Positions 35,068-44,155 are shown, counted from the stretch's first letter. The stretch: 64,000 bases of DNA from Polynucleobacter sp. MWH-Aus1W21 (GCF_018687275.1 NZ_CP061287.1:2046001-2110000), one strand, 5' to 3'. Made by a program: numbers and translations. Notes: generated by a model not told the origin, from the letters alone.

Positions 35068-36050
35068 CTCAGCCATTACTCCTGGAAGGAGTAACTGCTC
35101 AGCAGATTTTTGATGACAATGTTTCCGAATTGAAACTTTCTTGGATTGGCGGGCTCGAAGGTGCTGATCGCACTTTTCCGCCTGAAGCTGTAAAAGCAGC
35201 TGCTGCCAGCTCAGACCTGGTGGGGCACTTAAATCTGATTCACCCAAGCCGTATACAAATCTTCGGCGAACAGGAAGTAGACTATCACTCTGTTCTAGAG
35301 CCAAAACAAAGGCAAGAACAAATTGCGAGCTTGATTTCTAAAACGCCTCCTTGCGTCATCGTAGCCGACGGCAAGAGCGCGGACCCTGACCTACAACTTT
35401 TCTGTCAGCGCTCTTCAACACCTTTATTCACTACTGCAATTTCTGCCGCAGAAGTAATTGATCATCTACGCACCTACCTAACCAAAATTGGCGCGCCTCA
35501 AATTACGATGCATGGTGTCTTTATGGACATCTTGGGTCTGGGCGTCCTCCTCACCGGTGAATCCGGTCTTGGCAAGAGTGAGTTGGGTCTTGAGTTGATC
35601 TCACGTGGCCACGGCCTGGTTGCGGATGATGCAGTTGACTTTGCGCGGCTTGGGCCTGATTACATTGAGGGTCGCTGCCCCGTTATCTTGCGTAACTTAC
35701 TCGAAGTTCGTGGATTGGGTTTATTGGATATTCGTACGATCTTCGGCGAAACAGCTGTTCGTCGCAAATTAAAACTGCGCCTGATTGTTCAGCTTGTACG
35801 CAGAACTGATGGTGAATTTGAGCGCTTACCGCTTGAAGCTCAGCATATCGATGTATTGGGTATTCCGATCCGCACAGTCAAAATTCAGGTTGCTGCAGGT
35901 CGTAACTTGGCTGTACTCGTTGAAGCTGCTGTGCGCAATACGATTTTGCAATTGCGCGGTATTGATACGCTTAAGGAATTCATTGAACGTCAACGCGTTC
36001 AGATGAATGCAGAGGCAGACTCCATTAAGTCGCAGGGTCGCTTACTTTAA
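35064..36050 (+). CDS. hprK: HPr kinase/phosphorylase
   Basis: HprK phosphorylates and dephosphorylates HPr on a serine. The P-loop is GESGLGKSELG (about 166-176), and the HprK signature is EVRGLGLLDIRTIFG (about 214-228). The frame opens at 35049, but the ATG at 35064 overlaps the ptsN stop and begins MTQPLLLEG; this gives 328 residues. In proteobacteria it acts with ptsN and rapZ as part of the incomplete nitrogen PTS. Confidence 0.96.
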   Translation: MTQPLLLEGVTAQQIFDDNVSELKLSWIGGLEGADRTFPPEAVKAAAASSDLVGHLNLIHPSRIQIFGEQEVDYHSVLEPKQRQEQIASLISKTPPCVIVADGKSADPDLQLFCQRSSTPLFTTAISAAEVIDHLRTYLTKIGAPQITMHGVFMDILGLGVLLTGESGLGKSELGLELISRGHGLVADDAVDFARLGPDYIEGRCPVILRNLLEVRGLGLLDIRTIFGETAVRRKLKLRLIVQLVRRTDGEFERLPLEAQHIDVLGIPIRTVKIQVAAGRNLAVLVEAAVRNTILQLRGIDTLKEFIERQRVQMNAEADSIKSQGRLL

Positions 36051-36053
36051 GTT

Positions 36054-36944
36054 ATGCAAATTAATCTGATTACCGGAATCTCAGGCTCAGGTAAATCAGT
36101 AGCCCTAAGGGCTTTTGAAGACGCGGGCTATGACTGCGTTGATAACCTTCCCGTTTCTCTTTTAGAAAATCTCATCTCTACTCTAGAAAAAGAGCAGTGC
36201 GAACGAGTTGCGGTTGCCATAGACGCTCGTCGCGGACAATCTATTGCTGACCTGCCGTCTATTCTTGAAAACTTACGCAAAAATCATCAGGTCCGAGTTG
36301 TGTTCTTAAACGCTGATACCAATACTTTGGTGCAACGCTTTTCTGAAACACGTCGTCGTCACCCCTTGTCAACCAATGCCAAGCAATCTCAATCGGCAAC
36401 TCTTATTGAAGCAATTGATAAAGAACGTAACCTACTAGAGCCCTTGCGCACCCAAGCCCACAGCATTGATACCAGCAGCATTCCTGCTCATGCACTGCGC
36501 TCCTGGATCCAGGACCTCCTCAAAGACAAGCCCGTTGGCTTAACTGTGGTCTTTGAATCGTTTGGCTTTAAGAAAGGCGTACCTAGCGAGGCAGATCTCG
36601 TTTTTGATGTGCGCTGTCTGCCCAACCCTCACTACGACAAAGTCTTAAGACCACTTACCGGCAATGACAAACCCGTCAAAGAGTTTTTAGAAAAAATTCC
36701 AGAGGTAGTGAATATGGAAGCAGACATCACTCAATTCATTCATCGCTGGCTGCCGCATTACATTGCCGATGGACGTAGCTATCTAACGGTGGCAATTGGC
36801 TGCACTGGTGGTCAACATCGCTCGGTTTATTTGGTTAATCGCTTAAGTGAGCACTTTCGTGGCCAAAAGGATTTCAGTAACTTACAGCTTAATTTTTTAG
36901 ATCGTCACCGCGAACTAGACTCAATCCCTGCAGCAAAATCTTAA
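36054..36944 (+). CDS. rapZ: RNase adapter protein RapZ
   Basis: RapZ is a nucleotide-binding protein; in E. coli it directs RNase E to the sRNA GlmZ and so controls glucosamine-6-phosphate synthesis. Walker A GISGSGKSVAL (8-18), VFESFGFKKGVP, VFDVRCLPNP and AIGCTGGQHRSVYLV are all present. The 296 residues are normal. It follows hprK by 3 bp and overlaps the convergent mutY gene by 56 bp. Confidence 0.96.
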   Translation: MQINLITGISGSGKSVALRAFEDAGYDCVDNLPVSLLENLISTLEKEQCERVAVAIDARRGQSIADLPSILENLRKNHQVRVVFLNADTNTLVQRFSETRRRHPLSTNAKQSQSATLIEAIDKERNLLEPLRTQAHSIDTSSIPAHALRSWIQDLLKDKPVGLTVVFESFGFKKGVPSEADLVFDVRCLPNPHYDKVLRPLTGNDKPVKEFLEKIPEVVNMEADITQFIHRWLPHYIADGRSYLTVAIGCTGGQHRSVYLVNRLSEHFRGQKDFSNLQLNFLDRHRELDSIPAAKS

Positions 36945-38034
36945 TTGGCTGCGGCAGTCCGTAGCGCCCCAGTTGATTTAAGGCAACCCACTTTAGATCT
37001 GGGTTTACAAGCGGCAACTCCTTTGGGCAGCTTGCTTGCCAAATATGCATCCATAGGCGCCTATGGGTAAAGACATGCTTAATTTCATTTACCTTTTGGA
37101 AGGATTTACACGACTTTGCCAGGGTCATATTCTTTTCTTGAGGAATTGCAGCTTGAAATAATTCCTGTGAGCTTAAATCAGTCTCTTTAGCGCCCAGCAC
37201 CTTAGGCTTCCAGGCCGATTCAGGCAAAGACCAGAGGCCACCCCAAATCGCTTTGCTGGGGCGCTTTTGCAGCAGAACAGAATTGCCCGAACGAATCAAC
37301 AACATATTGCAGTCAAATTCAGGAGATTTCGTTTTCTTAGTTTTTTGCGGAAGCAAAAGTACTTGACCACTCAAATTAGCCTGGCAGTATTTTGTAAAGG
37401 GGCACTTATTTTCAGAGCCCAAACAAACCGGTTTGCGTGAGGTGCACCAGGTTGCACCAAAGTCCATCAATGCTTGTGTATATACCGGCATATCAACCGA
37501 TTTTTTTGGCAGCAACTCAGTTGCCAGATTCCAAAGTTGATTATTCACTGCCTTGTCTTGAATACTGCCCTCAACTGCAAATAAACGTGCCAAGATGCGC
37601 TTCACGTTAGCATCCAAAATGGGTGCGCGCTCATGAAATGCAAAGGCAGCAATAGCACCCGCAGTAGACCGTCCAATACCTTTTAACTGCTCTAGAACAA
37701 TGGGATCACTTGGAAACTTCCCCGAAAATTCTGTCACTACTTGCTTTGCACACGAATGCAAATTTCTAGCGCGCGAGTAGTAGCCCAAACCAGCCCACTC
37801 TGCCAACACTTCATCAATATCTGCAGCAGCTAATTTTTTAACCGTTGGAAAGCGCTTCATAAAACGTGGGTAGCGCTCAAGTACTGTGGCAACCTGCGTT
37901 TGCTGCAGCATGATTTCAGATACCCAAACTGCATATGGATCTCGATTGCCTTGCCAGGGCAAGCCAGAGCGCCCACTAATCCCATGCCAAGCGATTAACT
38001 TTGATGCAAAGGTGTTGGTTAACGTTTTTGACAT
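36889..38034 (-). CDS. mutY: Adenine DNA glycosylase
   Basis: MutY removes adenine paired with 8-oxoguanine. The helix-hairpin-helix glycosylase core has EIMLQQTQVATVLERYPRFM, LKGIGRSTAGAIAAFAF and ILDANVKRILAR. The C-terminal NUDIX-like domain starts near 240. The cluster cysteines read C-x6-C-x6-C-x5-C (CTSRKPVC, then LGSENK, then CPFTKYC); the family norm is C-x6-C-x2-C-x5-C, so four residues are inserted. The ATG at 38034 is preferred over a TTG at 38043. It overlaps mutM by 16 bp and rapZ by 56 bp. Confidence 0.94.
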   Translation of the reverse strand: MSKTLTNTFASKLIAWHGISGRSGLPWQGNRDPYAVWVSEIMLQQTQVATVLERYPRFMKRFPTVKKLAAADIDEVLAEWAGLGYYSRARNLHSCAKQVVTEFSGKFPSDPIVLEQLKGIGRSTAGAIAAFAFHERAPILDANVKRILARLFAVEGSIQDKAVNNQLWNLATELLPKKSVDMPVYTQALMDFGATWCTSRKPVCLGSENKCPFTKYCQANLSGQVLLLPQKTKKTKSPEFDCNMLLIRSGNSVLLQKRPSKAIWGGLWSLPESAWKPKVLGAKETDLSSQELFQAAIPQEKNMTLAKSCKSFQKVNEIKHVFTHRRLWMHIWQASCPKELPLVNPDLKWVALNQLGRYGLPQPIKILLQGLSLVRGDDLKN

Positions 38035-38855
38035 TGAGAACAAAAGTAAGTAGAGCGCTGGCCCTGCACTATTTGGCTAATGGGTGTTTTGCATATTTTG
38101 CATGGCAGTCCCTTGCGATCATAGACCTTGGTTTGAACCATGAAATGCCCTGGGTCGCCATTGCTATTCACAAAATCTTTTAGTGAGCTACCGCCAGCAT
38201 CAATAGCTTTTTTCAGTATTAACCTGACAGCCTTTGCAAGACGAGAACATTGTGGCCGCGTTAGTTTGCCTGCAGCTTTTGCTGGATGAATGCCTGCCTC
38301 AAATAAGCTTTCAGAACAATAAATATTGCCGACACCAACAACTGCTTGGCCTGCCAAAAGAAATTGTTTCACTGCAACACTACGCTTGCGCGAAGATTGA
38401 TACAACACTTCAGCACCTAACTCGCCAGAAAATTCTGGAGAAAACGGCTCTACCCCTAGTTTTTGTAATAGTGTAAATTTTTCAATTGGTCCTTTTGATT
38501 TGGGATGCCATAAAACGGCTCCAAATTTTCTGGGGTCATGCAAACGCAAACTCAACTTACCAAATTCAAGCGTTACTCGATCATGCGTCTTTAGCGGATC
38601 TGAGCTTGGCAATACCCGCAAGGTTCCCGTCATCCCCAAATGAATGAGCAAATAACCCGTATCCATCTCCAATAAGAGGTACTTGCCGCGACGCTCTATC
38701 GCGCTGACCTTTTGCCCGGGCAAGGATTTACTCAGACTCACGGGGACAGGCCAACGCAAGCGCCCATCAATGACTTTGACGGCGGTGACTTTGCGTCCCT
38801 CAAGGTGGGGCGCAATTCCTAATCGTGTGACTTCTACTTCTGGAAGTTCTGGCAT
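38019..38855 (-). CDS. mutM: Formamidopyrimidine-DNA glycosylase
   Basis: MutM excises 8-oxoguanine and formamidopyrimidines, acting before MutY in the GO system. The catalytic N-terminus is PELPEVEVTRLGI after Met removal. GVGNIYCSESLFEAGIHP is conserved, and the C-terminal zinc finger has CKIC and CSQC pairs. The 278 residues are typical. Adjacency of mutM and mutY suggests co-expression against oxidative damage. Confidence 0.97.
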   Translation of the reverse strand: MPELPEVEVTRLGIAPHLEGRKVTAVKVIDGRLRWPVPVSLSKSLPGQKVSAIERRGKYLLLEMDTGYLLIHLGMTGTLRVLPSSDPLKTHDRVTLEFGKLSLRLHDPRKFGAVLWHPKSKGPIEKFTLLQKLGVEPFSPEFSGELGAEVLYQSSRKRSVAVKQFLLAGQAVVGVGNIYCSESLFEAGIHPAKAAGKLTRPQCSRLAKAVRLILKKAIDAGGSSLKDFVNSNGDPGHFMVQTKVYDRKGLPCKICKTPISQIVQGQRSTYFCSQCQKR

Positions 38856-38890
38856 AAATGGATTGTAGATTCGCGGATTAGAATGTGCTT

Positions 38891-40378
38891 ATGAGCAAAT
38901 TCGTACTAAAACCTCTGATGCAGGGTTTATTCCTGGCAGCCTTGGCTGGTGGAGCCATTTCATGCGCTCAAGCGCAGCCACAAGCAAATGGATTGCAAAC
39001 AGGTGAAGCAATCTTTGAGGTGCTTGCCTCCGAAATCGCCCTCCAACGTGGCGAGGCTGGTTTAGCCTACAACACCTATCTAGAAATGGCGCGCCAATAC
39101 AAAGATCCTAGGCTAGCCCAAAGAGCGATGGAAATAGCCATTTCAGGGGGATCTCCGGACTTAGCCATGCAAGCCGCCAAGACTTGGGATGAGCTGTCTC
39201 CGGCCTCAGATTCAAAGCCGAAAGAAGTCTTAGTGACATTGTTGATCCTTAGCAATCGCTGGTCTGATGCAATTAAGCCAGCAATTGCCTTACTACGACA
39301 ACAAACACCCGCACAACAAGAAAATACTCTTTTGCAATTACAAGCGCTACTTGCCAAAGCAAAAGATGAGTCAGATGCACTGCGAGCGTTTTACGAAATT
39401 GCATCAACCGTCAAAATTGCACCCAAAGATCCTAGCTTGCTCTACACCTATGCAATGTCTGCTGAGAAAGTCGGCCGCATCGATGTCATGGAAAAAACTT
39501 TACGCGATATTTTGCGTAAAAACCCAAATGATGTGAATTCTTTAAATGCTCTCGGCTACTCTCTAGCTGATCGTAATCTGCAGCTGCCTGAGGCGTTTGC
39601 ATTAATCAGCAAGGCACATCAACTCTCACCAAAAGACAGCTTTATTTTGGATAGCTTGGGCTGGGTGAATTTTCGACTTGGAAAAAACGCACTTGCATTA
39701 GAACAACTGCAACAAGCATTTGCTATGAAACCAGAAGCAGATATCGCTGCCCATGTTGGAGAAGTTTTATGGGTCATGAATCGCCAGAGCGAAGCAGAAA
39801 ATATCTGGCGACAAGGCCAGAAGTTGGATGCCAATAACCCAACGCTTAAGGAAACACTCAAGCGCTTTAAGCCTGATTGGACTAGAGATGATCAAACAGC
39901 AAAGGGCTCTTGGGATGGTCGCTTTGCAGTCAAAGTCATTGGTTTAACTGAGTCACAAAACCAAGGTGGCTCAGGCGGATTTACCTTAACCCAAGAATCA
40001 TTAAAAGATGTACTTGAGATACGCAATCCTATGGGTGGATCAGTTGCAAAAATTACCATCACACCAGGTGAGGCAATTCTAGAGAGTGATGGCAAGATAG
40101 TGACAGCAGTAGACGCAGACACCTTGGTACAAAATACTTTAGGACTACCTCTGCCAGCAAGAGGTCTATCTAACTGGTTAAGAGGCGAGGTGCGAGCTGG
40201 CAGTGAAGCGAGCGTTGATAGAAATGCTAAGGGTCAGGTGAACAAAATTAGTCAGGATGGCTGGGACCTCCTCTATACGTGGAGCAATACCGGTCGTCTA
40301 GAGAGACTCGCCATGACACGTAGCTCGAATATTGGTTCAATTGATATTCGCCTTGTGTTTGACCGGCCAAACGATTAA
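38891..40378 (+). CDS. TPR protein fused to a LolB-like lipoprotein-localisation domain
   Basis: The N-terminus is a signal sequence with a possible lipobox, AISC, near residue 25 (Ala at +2 would favour outer-membrane sorting); ordinary cleavage after AQA is the alternative. Residues about 30-300 form TPR-like helices (GEAGLAYNTYLEMARQY, NALGYSLADRNLQLPEAFAL, LGWVNFRLGKNALALEQL). Residues about 330-495 look like LolB: WDGRFAVKV, NPMGGSVAKITI, GLPLPARGLSNWLRGE, DGWDLLYTW and DIRLVF. LolB inserts lipoproteins into the outer membrane. In many relatives TPR protein and lolB are separate genes before ispE; here they are one frame. A GTG two codons upstream is also possible. Confidence 0.82.
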   Translation: MSKFVLKPLMQGLFLAALAGGAISCAQAQPQANGLQTGEAIFEVLASEIALQRGEAGLAYNTYLEMARQYKDPRLAQRAMEIAISGGSPDLAMQAAKTWDELSPASDSKPKEVLVTLLILSNRWSDAIKPAIALLRQQTPAQQENTLLQLQALLAKAKDESDALRAFYEIASTVKIAPKDPSLLYTYAMSAEKVGRIDVMEKTLRDILRKNPNDVNSLNALGYSLADRNLQLPEAFALISKAHQLSPKDSFILDSLGWVNFRLGKNALALEQLQQAFAMKPEADIAAHVGEVLWVMNRQSEAENIWRQGQKLDANNPTLKETLKRFKPDWTRDDQTAKGSWDGRFAVKVIGLTESQNQGGSGGFTLTQESLKDVLEIRNPMGGSVAKITITPGEAILESDGKIVTAVDADTLVQNTLGLPLPARGLSNWLRGEVRAGSEASVDRNAKGQVNKISQDGWDLLYTWSNTGRLERLAMTRSSNIGSIDIRLVFDRPND

Positions 40379-40389
40379 ACAAGACAAGT

Positions 40390-41268
40390 ATGGTGACACT
40401 CAATTCTTTATCTCTGCGCTCACCAGCTAAACTCAATCTTTTTTTGCATATTGTTGGACGCAGAAAAGATGGTTATCACCTATTGCAATCCGTCTTTCAG
40501 CTCATTGACTGGTGTGACACCCTAAACTTAAAACGTATTCCAGAAAATGAAGTGCGTCGCATCAATCCGATTCCTGGAGTTTTGCCTGAACAAGATTTAG
40601 TAGTGCGTGCTGCAAACTTGCTGAAAGATTTTTGCAAGATTGAAGCTGGGGTTGAAATTAATCTGCAAAAAGAAATTCCGATGGGCGCCGGTATGGGCGG
40701 CGGATCATCTGATGCGGCAACGACATTAATTGGCCTTAATGCACTCTGGGATCTCAATCTTTCCAGTGAAACACTTTGTAACTTAGGCTTAAAGTTGGGA
40801 GCCGATGTTCCATTCTTTATTTTTGGTAAAAATGCCTTTGTTGAAGGCATTGGGGAGAAAATTCAAGAAATTTCCCTTGAAACCCCGCATTTTTTGGTCA
40901 TCTTCCCCAATCGGGGAATTGCAACCGCTAGCATTTTTCAAGACCCGGAATTGACCCGAGATCACGCTCAGATTACAATTGATGGCTTTCTTGCATCGCC
41001 ATTGTTGTACCAATCAAATGATTGTCAGGCTGTAGCGATGCGGATTTGCCCAGAAGTGAAGCAAGCTTTGGATTGGATTACCCAGGTAGTATCGGGCTCT
41101 CAGCCCCGTATGTCTGGATCTGGAAGTAGCGTTTTTGCAGCCTTAGACCCTAAGACTGACATCGCAAAACTAGAAAATCTTCTTCAAAATCTTCCTAAAG
41201 GGTGGGTAGGTCGGGTTGTTCGGGGGCTAAATAAAAATCCCGCTTACAATTTGATTTCTTCAGATTGA
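40390..41268 (+). CDS. ispE: 4-diphosphocytidyl-2-C-methyl-D-erythritol kinase
   Basis: IspE is the GHMP kinase of the MEP isoprenoid pathway. SPAKLNLFLHIVGRRKDGYH (about 10-29) and the phosphate loop PMGAGMGGGSSDAATTL (about 97-113) are intact, with a C-terminal MSGSGSSVFA. The 292 residues are normal. It follows the TPR-LolB gene by 11 bp and is followed after 5 bp by tRNA-Gln, so the tRNA may be processed from the same transcript. Confidence 0.96.
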   Translation: MVTLNSLSLRSPAKLNLFLHIVGRRKDGYHLLQSVFQLIDWCDTLNLKRIPENEVRRINPIPGVLPEQDLVVRAANLLKDFCKIEAGVEINLQKEIPMGAGMGGGSSDAATTLIGLNALWDLNLSSETLCNLGLKLGADVPFFIFGKNAFVEGIGEKIQEISLETPHFLVIFPNRGIATASIFQDPELTRDHAQITIDGFLASPLLYQSNDCQAVAMRICPEVKQALDWITQVVSGSQPRMSGSGSSVFAALDPKTDIAKLENLLQNLPKGWVGRVVRGLNKNPAYNLISSD

Positions 41269-41273
41269 CCTGT

Positions 41274-41350
41274 AGGGGAATCGCCAAGCTGGTTAAGGCA
41301 CTGGATTTTGATTCCAGCATGCGAAGGTTCGAATCCTTCTTCCCCTGCCA
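41274..41350 (+). tRNA. tRNA-Gln (anticodon TTG)
   Basis: The 77-nt cloverleaf has an acceptor AGGGGAA pairing with TTCCCCT, an anticodon stem CTGGA/TCCAG around loop TTTTGAT (anticodon TTG), a T-arm GAAGG-TTCGAAT-CCTTC, discriminator G and an encoded CCA. It lies between ispE and prs, its usual place in betaproteobacteria. Confidence 0.97.
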
Positions 41351-41404
41351 AAGACTGTAGAAACGACAAAGAAAACCTTTTGACCCCACAAAACCCTTAA
41401 AACT

Positions 41405-42370
41405 ATGTCCTCCATAAACGCAGATTTATTGACTCTTTTCACAGGCAACGCAAATCCCGTTTTGGCTGAGGCTGTAGCCAAAGAACTCAATCTTCCAATG
41501 GGAAAAGCCTTTGTTGGCCGCTTCTCAGATGGCGAGATCCAAGTAGAAATTCAAGAAAACGTTCGCGGCAAAAATGTCGTAGTAATCCAATCAACCTGTG
41601 CGCCTACAAACGACAGCTTGATGGAACTCATGATCATGATTGATGCCCTAAAACGAGCATCCGCAAGCCGCATAACCGCAGTGATTCCTTACTTCGGTTA
41701 TGCCCGTCAAGACCGTCGCCCTCGCTCTGCACGTGTTGCGATCTCCGCACGTATCGTCGCCAACATGCTTCAGTCTGTTGCTGGGATTGAACGTGTATTG
41801 ACCATGGACCTCCATGCCGACCAGATTCAGGGCTTCTTCGATATTCCGGTAGATAACATCTACGCATCTCCCGTCCTATTGGCAGACCTGGAAGCCCAGA
41901 AGACCAAAAAAGATCTCATCATTGTTTCCCCAGATATTGGCGGCGTAGTTCGCGCCCGCGCAATGGCAAAACAGCTGGGCACAGATTTAGCGATTATTGA
42001 TAAACGACGCCCTAAAGCCAACGTATCCGAAGTGATGCACCTTATTGGCGAAGTAGAAGGCCGTCACTGCGTCATCATGGACGACATTATTGATACTGGT
42101 GGAACCCTCTGTAAAGCCGCTGAGGCGCTTAAAGAACGTGGCGCTAAGGGTGTTACCGCCTACTGTACTCACGCCGTGCTCTCAGGCGGTGCTGTGGCTC
42201 GTATTGCCGCATCCGAACTAGATGAATTGGTTGTTACTGACACCATCCCACTGACTCCAGAGGCGATGAAAGTAGCAAAAATTCGCCAATTAAGCGTTGC
42301 CCCGATCCTCGCTGAAACCCTTTCCCGCATTAGCAAAGGTGATTCAGTGATGTCGATGTTTGCCGAATAA
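41405..42370 (+). CDS. prs: Ribose-phosphate pyrophosphokinase
   Basis: Prs makes PRPP for nucleotides, histidine and tryptophan. FSDGEIQVEIQENVRG near 36, YFGYARQDRR, the signature DLHADQIQGFFDIPVDN (about 136-152) and the PRPP loop VIMDDIIDTGGTL (about 221-233) are all present. The 321 residues are slightly longer than E. coli Prs (315). It follows tRNA-Gln by 54 bp. Confidence 0.97.
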   Translation: MSSINADLLTLFTGNANPVLAEAVAKELNLPMGKAFVGRFSDGEIQVEIQENVRGKNVVVIQSTCAPTNDSLMELMIMIDALKRASASRITAVIPYFGYARQDRRPRSARVAISARIVANMLQSVAGIERVLTMDLHADQIQGFFDIPVDNIYASPVLLADLEAQKTKKDLIIVSPDIGGVVRARAMAKQLGTDLAIIDKRRPKANVSEVMHLIGEVEGRHCVIMDDIIDTGGTLCKAAEALKERGAKGVTAYCTHAVLSGGAVARIAASELDELVVTDTIPLTPEAMKVAKIRQLSVAPILAETLSRISKGDSVMSMFAE

Positions 42371-42506
42371 GCCAAAAATCACCGGTTTACCCCGCTTTTT
42401 GGCAGTTTTGAGCCTTTTGTAGGCAAAAACATCCTTTCCCACGATATAATCGAAGGCTTTTCTGTTTGGTCGCGAACGGAAATTAACCTTAACTAGGGAA
42501 TTAATC

Positions 42507-43151
42507 ATGAAAGTAGTTGCTTTTGAAAGAAGCGTACAGGGAACGGGTGCGAGCCGCCGTCTGCGCAATTCCGGAAAAACTCCGGGAATCGTTTACGGTA
42601 GTAAAGATCCAGCCTTGGTCATCGAGTTAGACCATAACGCGTTGTTCCATGCTCTCCGCAAGGAAGCATTCCACTCATCCATTTTGGATTTGGAAATTGG
42701 CGGCAAGACACAAAAAGTGTTGTTGCGCGATTACCAAATGCATCCATTTAAGCCATTGGTATTGCACATTGACTTCCAGCGCGTATCCGCAACTGAGAAA
42801 GTTCACATGCGCGTTCCATTGCACTTCACAAACGCTGACACTTCAGCTGCTGTGAAATTGCAAGGCGCTGTAATCAGCCACATCATGACTGAACTCGAAG
42901 TATCTTGCTTACCAGCAGATCTGCCAGAGTTTATTGAAGTGGATTTGGCGAAGATTGAAGTTGGTCATGGCGTTCATGCTAAAGACATCGCGCTGCCAAA
43001 GGGCGTTACCTTGGTATTGCATGTTGAGCAAGAAAATCCAGTACTTGCTAATGCACGTATCCCAGCAGTGAAAGCTGCTGAGCCTACAGATGCACCGGCT
43101 GCGCCAGCAGCTGCTGCTCCTGCAGCTGAAGCACCAAAGGATAAAGCTTAA
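42507..43151 (+). CDS. rplY: 50S ribosomal protein L25/general stress protein Ctc
   Basis: L25 binds 5S rRNA. This is the long Ctc-type form (214 residues): an N-terminal L25 domain (1-95, with RNSGKTPGIVYG and LLRDYQMHPFKPLVLHIDFQ split across it), then the TL5/Ctc domain, and an Ala/Pro-rich tail from about 190 (AAPAAAAPAAEAP). AGGG precedes the ATG at a good distance. A TATAAT at 42445-42450 may be its -10, but the matching -35 is poor. A terminator follows. Confidence 0.96.
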   Translation: MKVVAFERSVQGTGASRRLRNSGKTPGIVYGSKDPALVIELDHNALFHALRKEAFHSSILDLEIGGKTQKVLLRDYQMHPFKPLVLHIDFQRVSATEKVHMRVPLHFTNADTSAAVKLQGAVISHIMTELEVSCLPADLPEFIEVDLAKIEVGHGVHAKDIALPKGVTLVLHVEQENPVLANARIPAVKAAEPTDAPAAPAAAAPAAEAPKDKA

Positions 43152-43181
43152 TTTATTAGATCAATCGCTTGTAATAAGAAG

Positions 43182-43204
43182 GCCTGCGCAAGCGGGCTTT
43201 TTTA
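43182..43204 (+). terminator. Terminator after rplY
   Basis: A stem GCCTGC/GCGGGC with one G-T pair and a GCAA tetraloop is followed by seven T. It separates rplY from pth. Confidence 0.85.
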
Positions 43205-43263
43205 TTGCCCCCGTTTTGAATTCTTTTTTTGGCGAAATACTGTTATATCTTTAAACTCTGCTC

Positions 43264-43854
43264 ATGACTAAATTAATTGTTGGCTTAGGCAATCCTGGAG
43301 ATGAGCATGAAGAAGATCGGCATAACGCCGGCTTCTGGTTTGTCGACGCCTTAGCGAAACAATTGGGTGCTCGCTTTGAATCAGAGAAACGCTTTCATGG
43401 GAAAGTAGCAAAAGCAAAGTGGGAAGGTGAGGACCTCTTTCTACTAAAGCCGAGCACTTACATGAATCTGAGTGGTCAGTCTGTTGGCGCGCTATGTCGT
43501 TTTCATAAAATTACCCCTGCAGATATTTTGGTAGTTCAAGATGAGCTTGATCTCAAGCCTGGTACTGCACGCTTAAAACTTGGTGGGGGTACTGGCGGCC
43601 ACAATGGCCTGAAAGATATTCAGGCGCATTTAAGTACCCCAGAGTATTGGCGCTTGCGCTTAGGCATAGGTCACCCCAGAGATGTAGTAGGCGATGGCCG
43701 CCCCATGGATGTTGCTGATTATGTATTGCGTAGGCCGCAACTAGCCGAGCAAAAACTCATCGATGCCAGCATCGAAAACAGCTTACAAATTTTGTCGCTC
43801 TTTTTGAAGGGGGATACGCAAACCGCCATGATGGAGCTGCACTCGAAGGGCTGA
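43264..43854 (+). CDS. pth: Peptidyl-tRNA hydrolase
   Basis: Pth recycles peptidyl-tRNAs that fall off ribosomes. The catalytic histidine is H20 in EEDRHNAGFW; KPSTYMNLSG, VVQDELDL and GGGTGGHNGLKDI follow as in the family. The 196 residues are normal. The rplY-pth order is widely conserved. It converges on the ferredoxin gene with a 17 bp gap. Confidence 0.97.
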   Translation: MTKLIVGLGNPGDEHEEDRHNAGFWFVDALAKQLGARFESEKRFHGKVAKAKWEGEDLFLLKPSTYMNLSGQSVGALCRFHKITPADILVVQDELDLKPGTARLKLGGGTGGHNGLKDIQAHLSTPEYWRLRLGIGHPRDVVGDGRPMDVADYVLRRPQLAEQKLIDASIENSLQILSLFLKGDTQTAMMELHSKG

Positions 43855-43871
43855 TTCTATAAGCCACTCAG

Positions 43872-44138
43872 CTAGGTCGGGTTGGCTTTCTTATTGGCAG
43901 TTAATAGCTTGAACTTGACCATTAGCTGCTCTTGAGATTCAACAACTTCAGGATTAAATGGAATGCAATCTACCGGGCATACTTGACGGCATTGAGGTGC
44001 ATCGTAGTGCCCCACGCATTCCGTACATTTATTAGGGTCGATTTCATAAATTTCCAGGCCCATATAAATAGCGTCATTTGGACATTCTGGCTCACACACA
44101 TCGCAGTTGATGCATTCGTCCGTGATCATTAGAGCCAT
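43872..44138 (-). CDS. YfhL-type 2[4Fe-4S] ferredoxin
   Basis: A small electron carrier with two tetracysteine motifs: CINCDVCEPECP (about 9-20) and CTECVGHYDAPQCRQVCPVDC (about 37-57). The longer spacing in the second motif and the C-terminal extension to 88 residues are typical of the YfhL/Allochromatium class with low-potential clusters. It lies 17 bp downstream of coaD in the same direction, an arrangement seen in related genomes. Its partner enzyme is unknown. Confidence 0.92.
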   Translation of the reverse strand: MALMITDECINCDVCEPECPNDAIYMGLEIYEIDPNKCTECVGHYDAPQCRQVCPVDCIPFNPEVVESQEQLMVKFKLLTANKKANPT

Positions 44139-44155
44139 GGCTTACTCGTCAATCC

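Noticed and set aside
42445..42450. TATAAT before rplY as a full promoter
   Set aside because: The -10 is perfect, but the best -35-like hexamer is 22 nt away, so I did not list it as a promoter.
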